This document shows positions 44,767 to 53,241 of a stretch of DNA of 64,000 bases, in pieces. The position numbers were made by a program, and so were the translations under genes. This DNA comes from an uncultured Paludibaculum sp. (GTDB lineage: Bacteria > Acidobacteriota > Terriglobia > Bryobacterales > Bryobacteraceae). The notes beneath the pieces are model-generated. The model ran no database searches, was not told the origin of the DNA, and worked only from the letters and a program-made list of their open reading frames with translations. Every line of letters starts with the position of its first letter. Position 1 is the first letter of the stretch. The DNA lies in NCBI RefSeq assembly GCF_963665245.1, contig NZ_OY762269.1, positions 3,044,501-3,108,500 on the forward strand. The letters run 5' to 3'.

Positions 44767-46710
44767 ATGAACCAACGATGCCTGCCCTTGCTGCTGCTTT
44801 CCGCCGCCGGACTGTTCGCGCAGAACGCCACGCAGGCCGGCCGTTTTGTTGTCGAACATCCCACCTTGCTGAATCTCGGCTTTGAGTGGGCTATTCAGGG
44901 CGACGCGAATCGCAATGCCACGGTGAGTGTCGAGTTCCGCCCCAGCGGCGAGACCGCCTGGCGCAAGGCCCTGTCGCTGGTCCGCATCGGTGGCGAGAAC
45001 GTGTTCCGGCGGCGTGAGAATCTGGATTACACCGTGCCAGACGGGTTTGCCGGCAGCATCCTGAATCTGAAGCCGGGCACCGAATATGAGTGCCGATTCA
45101 AAATGGCCGATCCGGATGGCGTCTCGGGCACTACGGAGCAGGCCGTTAAGGTCAGGACGCGCACGGAGCCTCAGCCTTCCACCGCCGGCCGCACTCTGCA
45201 TGTTTACCCGCCCGACTACCAGGGCGTGCGTCAGGAGCCCAGCTTCACGGGGATTCTGCAGGCTTACTACGGGGCCGGCTTAGGCGACTGGAACGTGGTG
45301 TGGGAACGGCGCGCACAGGCCGGCGACACGCTGCTGGTCCATGCGGGTCTCTACAAGCCGGAGCGGCTCAACTACGTGGATCCGATGATGGCTCCGTTCG
45401 ACGGCACGCTGTTGCTGACGCTGAAAGCGACGGCGGAGAAGCCCATCACCATCAAGGCGGCTGGCGATGGAGAAGTGATCTTCGACGGTGATGGGAACCA
45501 CGAACTGTTCGATGTGATGGCCACCAGCTATCACATCTTTGACGGCCTGACGTTTCGCAATACCGATGTCGCGATTCTGGCCGGGAAGAAGGAAGTTCTG
45601 GGCGCCGTGGGCCTCGCCGTGAAGAACTGCCGGTTTGAGAATGTGGGCTTCGGCGTGTGGACCGAGTATGCCGGTTCCAGCGATTTCTACATCGCCGATA
45701 ACCTCATCCTCGGCCGCGAAGACCGCATGCGGCTGATCGGCTGGACCTACCCCGGTGCGATGAGCGCGGGTGTCTACGGATCACACGGTCTGAAGAGCTA
45801 CTACGCCATCAAGGTCTATGGCCCCGGGCACGTCATCGCCCACAACGCGATTGCATACTTCCACGACGGCATCGGCATATCGACGTACGGAACCCCCGAG
45901 AAGGATCCGGAACGCCGCGCCTCGTCCATCGACATCTACAACAATGACATCCACCTGTCGAACGACGACATCCTGGAGACCGACGGCGGCGTGCACAACG
46001 TGCGCGTCTTCAATAATCGTGGGGTGAATGCGACCCATGGCGGATATAGCTCGCAGCCCGTGTTTGGCGGTCCCGTCTACTTCATCCGGAACATCCTCTA
46101 TAACGTGCCCGGAGGCGTGGCCTTCAAGTTCTCGGCCAAGCCGGCGGGCCTGTTCGTGTGGCACAACACGATCATCGCGGAGCAGACCGTGCGCGATCCA
46201 TCATCCAACATGCACTTCCGGAACAACCTGTTTCTTGGGCGCGACACTCCGAACCGCGGCATCATGACATGGGCGAACGCTACCGATGCCTACAGCTCCG
46301 ACTACGATGGATTCCGGCCCAATCGCGGCGTGGCCGCGCAGTATGCATGGTTGGGACCTGCCGCGGGCCAGAAGCTGTACGAACCAAAGCCCACCGACTG
46401 GAAGACATTCGGGACGCTGGCGGAGTTTCGCGCGGCTACGGGCCAGGAGGCGCACGGCGTCGAGGTGGACTTCGATATCTTCGAACACGTCACCCCACCG
46501 GATCCCTCGAAACGACATGCCGTCTATCACGCCGCCGACCTGGACTTCCGCCTCAAGCCGGGTAGCAAGGCCGTGGATGCCGGTGACCGGATCCCCACTG
46601 TCAATGACGGGTTCACAGGCAAGGCTCCGGATCTGGGCGCCCTGGAACTCGGCCAGCCGGAGCCGCACTATGGGCCCCGGTGGCTGACGTGGGCTCCGTT
46701 CTACCGGTAG
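44767..46710 (+). CDS. Secreted right-handed parallel beta-helix protein (possible polysaccharide lyase)
   Basis: A 647-residue exported protein with a signal peptide (MNQRCLPLLLLSAAGLFAQ). Residues about 25-130 look like a fibronectin-III-type domain (YTVPDGFAGSILNLKPGTEYECRF). Residues about 165-560 form a parallel beta-helix: GDTLLVHAGLYKPERL, PITIKAAGDGEVIFDGDG, then many turns with Asn-rich ladders (FENVGFGVWTEYAG; IYNNDIHLSNDDILETDGG). The end, KPGSKAVDAGD ... GKAPDLGALELG, is typical of such proteins. The fold is shared by pectate lyases and other glycan-active enzymes. A convergent sulfatase gene eight bases away suggests sulfated or acidic polysaccharide as substrate; this is inference. 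Confidence 0.82.
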   Translation: MNQRCLPLLLLSAAGLFAQNATQAGRFVVEHPTLLNLGFEWAIQGDANRNATVSVEFRPSGETAWRKALSLVRIGGENVFRRRENLDYTVPDGFAGSILNLKPGTEYECRFKMADPDGVSGTTEQAVKVRTRTEPQPSTAGRTLHVYPPDYQGVRQEPSFTGILQAYYGAGLGDWNVVWERRAQAGDTLLVHAGLYKPERLNYVDPMMAPFDGTLLLTLKATAEKPITIKAAGDGEVIFDGDGNHELFDVMATSYHIFDGLTFRNTDVAILAGKKEVLGAVGLAVKNCRFENVGFGVWTEYAGSSDFYIADNLILGREDRMRLIGWTYPGAMSAGVYGSHGLKSYYAIKVYGPGHVIAHNAIAYFHDGIGISTYGTPEKDPERRASSIDIYNNDIHLSNDDILETDGGVHNVRVFNNRGVNATHGGYSSQPVFGGPVYFIRNILYNVPGGVAFKFSAKPAGLFVWHNTIIAEQTVRDPSSNMHFRNNLFLGRDTPNRGIMTWANATDAYSSDYDGFRPNRGVAAQYAWLGPAAGQKLYEPKPTDWKTFGTLAEFRAATGQEAHGVEVDFDIFEHVTPPDPSKRHAVYHAADLDFRLKPGSKAVDAGDRIPTVNDGFTGKAPDLGALELGQPEPHYGPRWLTWAPFYR

Positions 46711-46717
46711 GGTCTGC

Positions 46718-48139
46718 TCACGTCCTGCCCCAATCCGGCTTGTCGAGATCCACGCGGTCCTGGGTCTCAGTCATCCACCGCTTCAGCAGTTGCCGCAGCT
46801 CACGAACCTTGTGAGCATGCGACGCATCAGTGGCCAGGTTCTTCTGCTCCAGGGGGTCGGTCAGCAGGTCGAAGAGCTGCACGGTCTCCTGCCCCTTGAC
46901 GTTGTAAACGATGAGCTTCCATCGATCGGTGCGCACGCCTCGTTGAAAGTCGCGGTAGGCGAGAAACACCGAGTCGCGGATGCTGGTCTTGTGCCCCGTG
47001 AGGAGGGGCATGAGGCTGCGGCCTTCCACGTTGGACGGCGCCTTCAGGGCGGCCGCATCGCAGAATGTGGGGTAGAGATCCATCAGGTAGCACAAGGCGT
47101 CTGAGCGTTTGCCGGCCGGCAGCCCCGGTCCGCCCACGATGAGCGGCACGCGAACGCTGTGATCGTAGAGGCTCTGTTTGCCCATCAGACCATGCTGGCC
47201 GAGTGCGAGGCCATTGTCGCCTGCCATGACAATGATCGTATTCTCCGCTCGGCCGCTTCTTTCCAGGGCCTGAACCACTCGCCCCATCTGTTCGTCTACC
47301 TCCGTGATCATCGCGTAGTAAGCCGCGATGTTCTGCTTGACGACGTCCGGTGTTCTGGGAAACGGCGCGAGCATCTCGTCGCGGATCCGCAGTTCCCCGT
47401 TGTCGAAGGGATGTTGTGGAAGGAAGTTGGCCGGCAGCTTGATGTCCTGCCACGGGTAGCGGTCCAGATAGCGCTTCGGCGCCATGCGGGGATCATGCGG
47501 TGCCGTGTAGGCGACATACATCACGAACGGGTCGTCGCCCTTATAGCGATCCAGGAAGTCCACCGCCGAGTCGGAGAAGAGCTCGCTGGAGAACTTGCGC
47601 CCGGTGTAGCGCTTCTGTTTGGGATATTTACCGGAAGGATCGTAGTCGGCAATCGGGACCCTTAGATGATCCGACATGCCGCCGAAGAAGATGTTGCCTC
47701 CGTCCGTGAAGCACCGTGCGTATAACGGCTCGCCGTTGTGCCACTTGCCCGTGCCGAACGTGCGGTAGCCGTTCCTGCGGAATAGCTCCGGGAACATCTC
47801 GAAGGGACGCGCCACGGAATCAGGCCCGCTGCGCGGCGTGACGATGCTGTCCGTCACATGGAAGAGCGATTGCCCTGTCAACAGCATGGCGCGGCTGGGG
47901 GAGCAGACCGCGGGGATGGTGCCGCCCATGATGCACCCATGGGTGAACGTGGTGCCCCGGCTGGCGAGACGATCCATCGTGGGCGTCTGCACCTCTGGAT
48001 TGTTGATGGCGTGCAAGGTGGAGAAGCGCTGATCGTCCGTGAGCAGGACGAGGATATTCGGCCGCTTCTTCGGTTGGGCGTCCAGGCGAGGAACCAGCCC
48101 GGCCGCCGCAGTCATGATCTGCCGGCGAGTGAAAGTCAC
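46718..48139 (-). CDS. Type I sulfatase (formylglycine-dependent)
   Basis: A 473-residue sulfatase of the alkaline-phosphatase superfamily. An N-terminal TRRQIM-type twin-arginine-like leader suggests export. Metal-binding DD (35-36) lies in NILVLLTDDQRFSTL. The maturation motif is C79-S-P-S-R83 in AVCSPSRAMLLTGQ, the cysteine type converted to formylglycine. Further signatures are GTGKWHN, TAPHDPRMAP and IVMAGDNGLALGQHGLMGKQSLYDHSVRVPLIV. No maturase gene is in the window. It lies 13 bases after receptor T4 on the same strand and is almost certainly co-transcribed with it, implying that T4 imports a sulfated substrate or its fragments. Confidence 0.93.
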   Translation of the reverse strand: MTFTRRQIMTAAAGLVPRLDAQPKKRPNILVLLTDDQRFSTLHAINNPEVQTPTMDRLASRGTTFTHGCIMGGTIPAVCSPSRAMLLTGQSLFHVTDSIVTPRSGPDSVARPFEMFPELFRRNGYRTFGTGKWHNGEPLYARCFTDGGNIFFGGMSDHLRVPIADYDPSGKYPKQKRYTGRKFSSELFSDSAVDFLDRYKGDDPFVMYVAYTAPHDPRMAPKRYLDRYPWQDIKLPANFLPQHPFDNGELRIRDEMLAPFPRTPDVVKQNIAAYYAMITEVDEQMGRVVQALERSGRAENTIIVMAGDNGLALGQHGLMGKQSLYDHSVRVPLIVGGPGLPAGKRSDALCYLMDLYPTFCDAAALKAPSNVEGRSLMPLLTGHKTSIRDSVFLAYRDFQRGVRTDRWKLIVYNVKGQETVQLFDLLTDPLEQKNLATDASHAHKVRELRQLLKRWMTETQDRVDLDKPDWGRT

Positions 48140-48152
48140 GATGAGACCCTTC

Positions 48153-51100
48153 CTAGAACATAACCTTGAGGCCCAACTGTATCTGGCGGGCCGTGCTGAT
48201 GGTGGAACTCACCCTTCCAAACTGCGGGCTGGTGAATGTCGTCTGTGGAATTCCGAAGGTGGGATGATTCAGCAGATTGAACATCTCAACCCGGAGTTGG
48301 GCGTGAACACGTTCTGTGATCCGGTCTTCGCGGAAGAGCGAGAGGTCCAGATTCTCAAAGCCGTCCGTTCTGAGTTGGTTCCGGCCCGAAGTGCCGAAAG
48401 TGTACGTGGCTGGGGAAGCGTACGCCGACTTGCTGAACCAGGCTTCCGGTGTGGGATTGGCGAGGTGCGGGTCGCCCACCTGATTCGGCCGCGTCGTGTT
48501 GGCGCCGATGTTGGCGACGTCGACACCCATCGCGAGGCTGTACGGCTGGCCGCTGCGTAGCCCAACAATGGTGTTCATCTGCCAGCTCCCGGCGATGCGC
48601 GACGCCAACCCGCTGCTGATCCAGCGCTGCCCTGGTCCGAAGGGTAGCTGGTAGACCAGGGCAGCGGTGAAGTTGTGCGGGATATCGTAACCGGAGACCG
48701 AGCGGTCGGCATCCACGTCATATGGATTTTGCAGTGACTGGCTCTCCACTCCGAACTGTCCTGAGGACGCCAGATCCATCGACTTGCTCCAGGTATAGGA
48801 AACGAGATAGGAGAGGCCGCGCGCGAAACGCTGCTCCGCCTTCACCTGCAGGCCGTGGTAGCCGCTGCGCCCGATGCTGCGGTCGTAATTGGTTACCGGT
48901 GCGTTGGGCCACAGAGCCCTTGCGCGCACGGCACCGGGCCCGGGCGTGAGGGCTGTGTTGTAGTTGCCGCTCACCGGTGAGAACACATTGTGAGAGCCGA
49001 CGTAGCCCAACGTCAGATTGACGATACCCTTCAAGTCCCTTTGCATCTCGAGGTTCCACTGCAGCGAGCGGGGGTTTCTGAAGTTTGGATCGAAGAAGAA
49101 GGCCGAGGCGTTCTCCGGCGTGGCCGTGGGCACCCGGGGATCGACGCCATTGAAGGGATCGTTGATCGTTGCCTGCACGGTCGTGCGGTTCTGATTCACC
49201 CCGCGGATGAGGTTGGTGCTGGGCCAGGCTCCGCTGGCGTTCTGGGCCTGTTGCATGACGCCGGCCTGCAGGTCATAGAAGAGGCCCGCGCCCGCGCGAA
49301 CCACCCAGTTTGGGCGGACCATATAGGCGACACCCAAACGGGGGCCGAACATCTTGTAGTCGTCGTCACGGATCTTGCTGGAACCCGTGAACCTTACATA
49401 CTGGCTCACATACGCCGAACTGGGATCCGGCAGGCAGGGTGCGACCTGTGTGCCACTGCACGCCGGAGGCTTGGCGCTGCCCACGATGAACTGCCCGGTA
49501 TTGAAGTCCCAAGTGGATGGGTAGTTCAAACTGAAGGCCGGGTTGCGCAGCAGATCCCAACGGAGGCCGAAGTTCACTGTCAACGCACTGGTGACTTTCC
49601 ACGAGTCCTGCGCGTAGAAACTCCAGAGTTGGGATTCGTACTTATACGCGCGGTTGCGGTACTCCCACGTATCGTGCAGGCCGAGGACAAACGACGCCAG
49701 ATCGTTGCCCGTGGTGCCTGGCGAGTTCAGATCGGCGGTCTGGATGGAGTTGAACGCGAAATTGCCATCGTATGTATCGTCGGCGAACAACTGGCGGACG
49801 GCCTCCCCGCCGAACTTCAGATTGTGGCGCCCCCGGATCAGGGAGAGGTCGCCCCGGTACTGATAGCCTTCCTGGGGTCCCAGGAAATCGACGCGGCTGG
49901 TGAGGCTGCCCCATGTGCTGGGTACTGCGATACCTGGCGCCGTTAGCCCGGTTCTGGCTGGGAACCCCTTGAACAGGCCCTCGTCGAACATGTTGCGGCT
50001 GGAGAGGAAAGGAACGCTGTTCTCCGTCAGGCCGCTGTAGCCGAAGAGCCCGGTGAGCAGCGTATTGGGTCCGAACAAATGGGTATAGCCCAACCCCGCG
50101 TTCTTCGCGGGCCGTTCAATCACGTTCTGGACCCCGGGGATCACTTGGGCGCTGCTGACATCCTGCGTGCCCCAGGAATAGCGGGCCCACAGGATGTCCG
50201 ATTGTGAGAAGTTGTGGTCGACCCGCAGACTGTACTGGTCTGCGGGAAACGTCTGCGCAGCGGTGTTTCTGGAGTTGTAGGCCGGGTTGCCGGTATCGAT
50301 GGGGGCCGGCAGAATCGCCTTGGCCCACTGCTGGATGGAGGAGTTCAGCATCGACGTGGGGATGCGATTGGATGGAAACGGATCGCGTAGGTACTTGCTG
50401 GCGTTGCTCGGATCGGGTCTCGTGGAGAACGGGTCGAAAATAGCCCGGCTGGAGCTGCTGAAGTTGCCGCCGAGTTGATCGGCCGTGGGCACCACAGTCA
50501 GTGCGGAGGAGGTGTTCTTCTGGCGGTAACCCTCGTAGGAAAAGAAGAAGAAGGTCTTGTCCCGCAGGATGGGACCACCCAGGTTCGCGCCAAACTGGTT
50601 CTGGCGCAGCACCGGCTTGCTGGCGGTGAAGAAACCGCGCGCATCCAGGGCATCGTTGCGGACGAACTCATAGACGCCCCCGTGAAACTGGTTGGTCCCG
50701 CCACGGGTCAGGATGTTAACGACACCCCCGCTGACCCCGCCGAACTCCGCCTGGTCGCTGTGTGACTGCACCTTGAACTGCGTCAGCGCATCCACATTCG
50801 GGGCTAGCGCGTAGGTGCCCATCCAGGGTGCGTTGTTGTACACGCCGTCGAGAGTGAACGAGTTGCTGCGGTTGCTCTGGCCATTGATGGCCGGGAACAC
50901 GATGGTGCCCACCCTCTGCACCTGGCCGCCGCCGGAGTTCTGGCCCACGCTCACCGGTGTGGCGCCGGGGGTCAACGTCAGAAGTTGTGTGAAGTTGCGG
51001 CCGTTCAGCGGCAGGTCAGTGATCTTTTCCTGGGTGATAACTGTTCCGAGTTGGGCATTACTGGCCTCGAGCGAGGCCGCTTCGGCACTCACCTGTACGC

Positions 51101-51482
51101 TGTCGCTCACCGCACCGAGTGTCAGCTTGAAGTTGAGCGTGGCGCGCTGGTTCACATCCAGGGTCACGTCGGAGACGACCGACTCCTGGAACCCTTGCTT
51201 GCGCACCTTCACCTGGTAACGTCCCGGATTCAGGTTGGCCGCCACGAAGACGCCCGATACATTGGATTCCACGGCGCGTGGCACCTGGGTGTCGAGGTTG
51301 ATGACGAGAATCTGCGCGCCAGGCACCAGAGCGCCCACCTGGTCGGTAACCGTGCCATTGAGCTCGGCGTTCTGCGTTTGAGCTGCAAGTCGAGGTTGCG
51401 ATATCGTAAGGGCCACGACTGTGGCCGTGAGGGCAAACAGAAATCGAATTTGGCGCAATACATTGCGGCTGGGCTGCGACAT
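48153..51482 (-). CDS. Oar-like TonB-dependent receptor T4
   Basis: A 1109-residue outer-membrane receptor. The ATG at 51482 has GGGAGGAG about eight bases upstream and begins a long signal peptide (MSQPSRNVLRQIRFLFALTATVV ... RLAAQ). Domains are the carboxypeptidase-regulatory-like sandwich (about 38-120: GTVTDQVGALVPGAQIL, GVFVAANLNPGRYQVKV), the plug (TDLPLNGRNFTQLLTLTPGA; FTLDGVYNNAPWMG) and the barrel. It ends LGLKVMF. It is divergent from regulator C, with only 86 bases between start codons and one shared motif 23 bases before this gene. The sulfatase gene follows directly. Confidence 0.92.
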   Translation of the reverse strand: MSQPSRNVLRQIRFLFALTATVVALTISQPRLAAQTQNAELNGTVTDQVGALVPGAQILVINLDTQVPRAVESNVSGVFVAANLNPGRYQVKVRKQGFQESVVSDVTLDVNQRATLNFKLTLGAVSDSVQVSAEAASLEASNAQLGTVITQEKITDLPLNGRNFTQLLTLTPGATPVSVGQNSGGGQVQRVGTIVFPAINGQSNRSNSFTLDGVYNNAPWMGTYALAPNVDALTQFKVQSHSDQAEFGGVSGGVVNILTRGGTNQFHGGVYEFVRNDALDARGFFTASKPVLRQNQFGANLGGPILRDKTFFFFSYEGYRQKNTSSALTVVPTADQLGGNFSSSSRAIFDPFSTRPDPSNASKYLRDPFPSNRIPTSMLNSSIQQWAKAILPAPIDTGNPAYNSRNTAAQTFPADQYSLRVDHNFSQSDILWARYSWGTQDVSSAQVIPGVQNVIERPAKNAGLGYTHLFGPNTLLTGLFGYSGLTENSVPFLSSRNMFDEGLFKGFPARTGLTAPGIAVPSTWGSLTSRVDFLGPQEGYQYRGDLSLIRGRHNLKFGGEAVRQLFADDTYDGNFAFNSIQTADLNSPGTTGNDLASFVLGLHDTWEYRNRAYKYESQLWSFYAQDSWKVTSALTVNFGLRWDLLRNPAFSLNYPSTWDFNTGQFIVGSAKPPACSGTQVAPCLPDPSSAYVSQYVRFTGSSKIRDDDYKMFGPRLGVAYMVRPNWVVRAGAGLFYDLQAGVMQQAQNASGAWPSTNLIRGVNQNRTTVQATINDPFNGVDPRVPTATPENASAFFFDPNFRNPRSLQWNLEMQRDLKGIVNLTLGYVGSHNVFSPVSGNYNTALTPGPGAVRARALWPNAPVTNYDRSIGRSGYHGLQVKAEQRFARGLSYLVSYTWSKSMDLASSGQFGVESQSLQNPYDVDADRSVSGYDIPHNFTAALVYQLPFGPGQRWISSGLASRIAGSWQMNTIVGLRSGQPYSLAMGVDVANIGANTTRPNQVGDPHLANPTPEAWFSKSAYASPATYTFGTSGRNQLRTDGFENLDLSLFREDRITERVHAQLRVEMFNLLNHPTFGIPQTTFTSPQFGRVSSTISTARQIQLGLKVMF

Positions 51483-51504
51483 AGCGAAACTCCTCCCGGG
51501 TCTG

Positions 51505-51515
51505 TACGATAACCG
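51505..51515. promoter_or_regulatory. Candidate operator between T4 and regulator C
   Basis: TACGATAACCG, identical to 43326-43336. It sits immediately upstream of the T4 ribosome-binding site, so binding here could block T4 transcription or start-up. Confidence 0.5.
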
Positions 51516-51567
51516 GAGGGGCCGCGCTGTTGATAGGTAAGTCACTGACAAATCTTGTGCGACACAT

Positions 51568-52914
51568 GTGAGTAACAACGATGGGCATGCGATGACCGGG
51601 GATTCAGGGTCGGAGTTAACGCATCTCGAGGAGTTGGGCCACGACGAGCGGGGCGCGCTCGCCGTGCGCATCCTGCAAAGCCGTGCGTTCTCGAAGTCCC
51701 CACGGCTGCGTGAGTTCTTCCACTTTGTCGCCGCGCGGACCATTCAGGGCCATCAGGATCAGATCAGCGAACTGGAGATCGGGCGCCGGATCTTCGGACG
51801 CGATGGCGACTACGTCCCTTCCGAAGACAGTGTCGTGCGTGTCAGTGCTCGCCAACTCAGGGCCAAGCTCAAGGACTACTTCGAGACGGAAGGCGCTTCA
51901 GAGACCTGGCAGGTGGAGATCCCGCGGGGCGGGTATGTTCCGGTTTTCGCCCGGCGGCCGGAAGTTGAGCCCGCGCATCCGCTGGTATTTCCGCCCAGCG
52001 CTAGCCCGGAACGGCGGTCCAGATGGGCGACCCGCGTACTCGTTGCCGCCGCGGCCCTGAATGTGATCCTGCTGGCTTGGCTGCTGGTGGATCGGTTCTC
52101 CTCAGCTCGGCACGCCGCGACAGAGTCCCAGCACCCGCCTAACCTCGTCTCCACCTTTCTTGACCGATCGGACGGGCCGGTGAAGGTGGTGGTCTCCGAC
52201 TTTTCGTACGTCTTGATGAGAACCATCGGGCACAATCCTCCGCTCTCATTGGATAACTACTCCGCCTGGAACTACGAGAGCCTGCGCCCGGAGCCCAACG
52301 CCGACGGGCGATTGCAGACGCTCTTCGACATCCTGCGAACCCACCGCATCACACGGCTAGGCGACCTGAGTATTACGTCTCTGATCCAGAAGCAGTCCCG
52401 GACTCCGGACCGGATCCAGGTGCGGCATGCCCGCGATGTCGCGGCGCGTGAGTTCAAGTCGGGCTGGCACATCCTGTTGGGTAATGCGCAATCCACCACT
52501 TGGATCGCTCTTTTCGAGGATCGCCTGAACTTCCAGTACATCCTCGAAAAAGGCAGGGCGGGCTTTCTCAACCGCCAGCCACGGGGCAACGAGCTGCCTG
52601 CTTACCTGGCCAATCAGCCCGGCTCCGAGCAGGGAACCAATTACGGTCGGCTTGCCTACCTCCCGAATCTCAGCGGCCAGGGTGGGGTTCTGCTGATCAA
52701 TGGGGTCAATATGGTGACCATGGAGGCGACCGGAGAGTTTGCGGCCAATCCCGGTTCTGCCGCGTCGATCCTTTCGGCCGTAGGGGCCACTCGGCTGGAC
52801 GACCTGCCCTACTTCGAAATGATGCTGGAAACCCACGCCGTGGACAATACGCCAAACCGGGCCCGGATTGTGGCAGCCCGGGTCATCGGCCCGGTGCCGG
52901 GTCACCCGAGGTAA
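51568..52914 (+). CDS. Single-pass membrane regulator C (N-terminal winged-helix-like domain)
   Basis: A 448-residue protein from GTG 51568; ATG 51592 is an alternative. The N-terminal domain (about 30-128) follows the A/B pattern: RILQSRAFSKSPRLREFF, ISELEIGRRIFGR, DYVPSEDSVVRVSARQLRAKL, VEIPRGGYVPVF. A membrane helix (about 154-175, TRVLVAAAALNVILLAWLLV) leads to a C-terminal domain with WHILLGNAQSTTW and a diverged GVNMVTMEATGEFA in place of the GTQGAAEFV motif. It is the most divergent of the three. It is divergent from T4 and separated from the next gene by hairpin-rich DNA. Confidence 0.76.
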   Translation: MSNNDGHAMTGDSGSELTHLEELGHDERGALAVRILQSRAFSKSPRLREFFHFVAARTIQGHQDQISELEIGRRIFGRDGDYVPSEDSVVRVSARQLRAKLKDYFETEGASETWQVEIPRGGYVPVFARRPEVEPAHPLVFPPSASPERRSRWATRVLVAAAALNVILLAWLLVDRFSSARHAATESQHPPNLVSTFLDRSDGPVKVVVSDFSYVLMRTIGHNPPLSLDNYSAWNYESLRPEPNADGRLQTLFDILRTHRITRLGDLSITSLIQKQSRTPDRIQVRHARDVAAREFKSGWHILLGNAQSTTWIALFEDRLNFQYILEKGRAGFLNRQPRGNELPAYLANQPGSEQGTNYGRLAYLPNLSGQGGVLLINGVNMVTMEATGEFAANPGSAASILSAVGATRLDDLPYFEMMLETHAVDNTPNRARIVAARVIGPVPGHPR

Positions 52915-52960
52915 CCGGCCGGGCCGCTCACCAGGAGGTGGCCGCCGGGGACGTCTGTCG

Positions 52961-53055
52961 AGTTCGAAATTACGGACACGTATCTGCGACACAGCAGTCA
53001 GCGATCAGCCTTCAGCCGCGCGGGCTGATTGCTGACTGCTGATCGCTGAGAGCTT
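52961..53055. repeat. Dispersed repeat, copy 2, with an 18-bp inverted repeat
   Basis: Same element as 39567-39652. Inside it, agcagtcagcgatcagcc (52993-53010) pairs with ggctgattgctgactgct (53023-53040), with one G-U pair and a 12-base loop. The hairpin follows the regulator C gene and could also act in termination, though there is no T run. Confidence 0.8.
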
Positions 53056-53099
53056 ACCCACAGCGGCTCCGCCACCCACGGCAGGAGCCAGCCCCAAGA

Positions 53100-53215
53100 C
53101 GTGCAATCTAATTTGCACGGAAGCAGAAGCGGGTGTATTGTTCTTGGAATCGGGGGAGCAAACTAGATCCGACGGTGTCGGAGCAGTTTGCTTTCAGATC
53201 CCGCATGATGCGGGA
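53100..53215 (+). ncRNA. Possible structured leader upstream of the duplicated secreted protein
   Basis: Three hairpins stand in a row before the ATG at 53242. Hairpin 1: cgtgcaa / ttgcacg (53100-53119). Hairpin 2 is nested: agcaaact / agtttgct enclosing tccgac / gtcgga (53157-53192). Hairpin 3: tcccgca / tgcggga (53199-53215). The last ends 18 bases before GAAGGAGGAG, the ribosome-binding site. I recognise no known riboswitch. It may be an untranslated leader, an attenuator or a stack of repeats; transcription is unproven. Confidence 0.4.
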
Positions 53216-53241
53216 GGTTCGTTGATCGAAGGAGGAGATCG

